Positions 63,078 to 64,000 of a DNA stretch of 64,000 bases are shown piece by piece; position 1 is the first letter of the stretch, and the number at the start of each line of letters is the position of its first letter. The notes under the pieces were generated by a model. It did not search any database. It saw nothing but the letters and a program-made list of their open reading frames with translations, and was not told the origin of the DNA. Source of the DNA: Tannerella sp. GTDB taxonomy: Bacteria; Bacteroidota; Bacteroidia; Bacteroidales; Tannerellaceae. Made by a program: the position numbers and the translations under genes. Location: contig JAITVY010000058.1 in NCBI GenBank assembly GCA_031285565.1, forward strand, positions 1 through 64,000, read 5' to 3'.

Positions 63078-64000
63078 ATGAAACTTTACATTCCAACAAA
63101 CTATCAACCTACATTACCTCCTGAAATGATGGAGCAGTCAATTAAAATGCTGAAAGGTCTTTTTCAGGATGAACTGGCAGATTCATTAAATTTAAGGCGT
63201 GTGACAGCTCCTTTATTTGTTCTTTCAGGTACGGGTATTAACGACGATCTGAATGGCACCGAAAGAGCGGTTTCGTTCCCAATCAAAGATATGGACGACC
63301 GGAAGGCCGAAGTGGTTCATTCGCTTGCCAAGTGGAAACGCATGAAATTAGGAGCCTATAACTTTCCTCCCGGATATGGTCTATACACAGATATGAATGC
63401 AATCCGTGCCGATGAAGAGTTAGATAATATCCACTCGCTGTATGTAGACCAATGGGATTGGGAATGTACCATTACCGATGAAGAGCGTACATTGGATTAC
63501 CTGAAAGATACAGTTGATAAAATCTTCCAGGTATTAAAAAAGGTTGAAAAAAAGACATATGAAACTTTTCCTCACATCAAGCCCTACTTACCCGAGAAGA
63601 TTACCTATATCCACTCGGAAGATTTGTTAGCCGAATATCCGGATCTTTCGCCTAAAGACCGGGAAACGGAAGCTGCCAAAAAATACAAAGCAGTTTTTAT
63701 TATCGGTATCGGGGCTAAACTGGCAAATGGTGAAAAACATGACGGACGTGCTCCGGACTATGACGACTGGTCGACTCCTACAGATGATACTCATCAGGGA
63801 CTAAACGGTGATATTATCCTTTGGAATCCGATATTAAATTCACCACTTGAAATCTCATCGATGGGAATACGTGTTGATAAAGCCGCCCTACTGCGTCAGT
63901 TAGAACTAGGTAACTGCCTGGAACGCCAGTCACTGACATTTCACAAAGCATTGTTAAATGATGAAATACCACTCTCAATAGGCGGAGGTATCGGACAATC
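63078..64000 (+). CDS. asnA: Aspartate-ammonia ligase (asparagine synthetase A), partial at window end
   Basis: This enzyme makes asparagine from aspartate, ammonia and ATP, without glutamine. I translated it directly: MKLYIPTNYQPTLPPEMMEQ starts the typical N-terminus, followed by RRVTAPLFVLSGTGINDDLN, ERAVSFPIKDMDDRKAEVVH, SLAKWKRMKLGAYNFPPGY, GLYTDMNAIRADEELDNIHS, LYVDQWDWECTITDEERTLD, HDGRAPDYDDWS and ISSMGIRVDKAALLRQL. It runs open through the last base, so the final part (about 40 residues, from the family length near 345) is missing. It follows the ammonium transporter, its natural source of ammonia. A promoter inside an inverted repeat precedes it. Confidence 0.95.
   Translation, partial: MKLYIPTNYQPTLPPEMMEQSIKMLKGLFQDELADSLNLRRVTAPLFVLSGTGINDDLNGTERAVSFPIKDMDDRKAEVVHSLAKWKRMKLGAYNFPPGYGLYTDMNAIRADEELDNIHSLYVDQWDWECTITDEERTLDYLKDTVDKIFQVLKKVEKKTYETFPHIKPYLPEKITYIHSEDLLAEYPDLSPKDRETEAAKKYKAVFIIGIGAKLANGEKHDGRAPDYDDWSTPTDDTHQGLNGDIILWNPILNSPLEISSMGIRVDKAALLRQLELGNCLERQSLTFHKALLNDEIPLSIGGGIGQ

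Noticed and set aside
1-64000. tRNA, rRNA, insertion sequences and phage genes
   Set aside because: No cloverleaf-like block, ribosomal RNA stretch, transposase, integrase or phage structural gene was recognised. A covariance-model scan would be needed to exclude small RNA genes.

Overview
The window looks like a chromosome segment of a Bacteroidales bacterium (phylum Bacteroidota). Several independent signs agree: three SusC/SusD outer-membrane glycan uptake pairs, a one-protein hybrid two-component system, many signal-peptide and lipoprotein glycoside hydrolases, LL-diaminopimelate aminotransferase next to dapF, and -7 promoter elements of the Bacteroidota type TAnnTTTG upstream of several genes. 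I cannot name the genus from this sequence alone.

Layout. 1-3907: AT-rich leader, a small hypothetical gene, and an NtrC-type sigma-54 activator followed by an NtrY-like histidine kinase. 3934-23084 (minus strand): a rhamnose-directed polysaccharide utilization locus (PUL A). It has an AraC regulator, a GH106-like enzyme, SusC, SusD, GH78, GH106-like, GH78 and an arabinose/fucose-isomerase-family enzyme. 23535-27371 (plus): a GH29 alpha-L-fucosidase, a flavodoxin-like oxidoreductase whose Tat leader is frameshifted, a RhuM-family protein and a small lipoprotein. 27394-42219: PUL B, with a hybrid two-component sensor divergent from SusC, SusD, two GH43 enzymes and an unclassified alpha/alpha-barrel protein. 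42357-56454: PUL C, with an unusual membrane-anchored regulator (LamG-like plus Kelch outside, SARP/BTAD-type DNA-binding module inside) divergent from a GH92 alpha-mannosidase, then SusC, SusD, a DUF3823 lipoprotein, and a separately promoted, unclassified TIM-barrel lipoprotein. 56510-57827 (minus): two paralogous lipoproteins. 58093-60183: dapF-dapL. 60299-64000: a nitrogen locus with an outer-membrane beta-barrel protein, a P-II regulator, an ammonium transporter and asparagine synthetase A, which is cut by the window end.

How it fits together. Each PUL pairs one outer-membrane importer with enzymes for a different linkage: alpha-L-rhamnose and fucose (A and its neighbour), probably arabinose or a related sugar (B), and alpha-mannose (C). 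Each has a different class of regulator: AraC, hybrid two-component, and membrane SARP-like. The nitrogen genes couple ammonium entry to asparagine synthesis.

The most novel candidate is the PUL C regulator together with the large inverted repeat in the divergent region it shares with the GH92 gene. Other points of interest are the frameshifted Tat leader, an inverted repeat bracketing the asnA promoter, a 16-bp palindrome before the nitrogen genes, and two MITE-like repeats placed directly before start codons.
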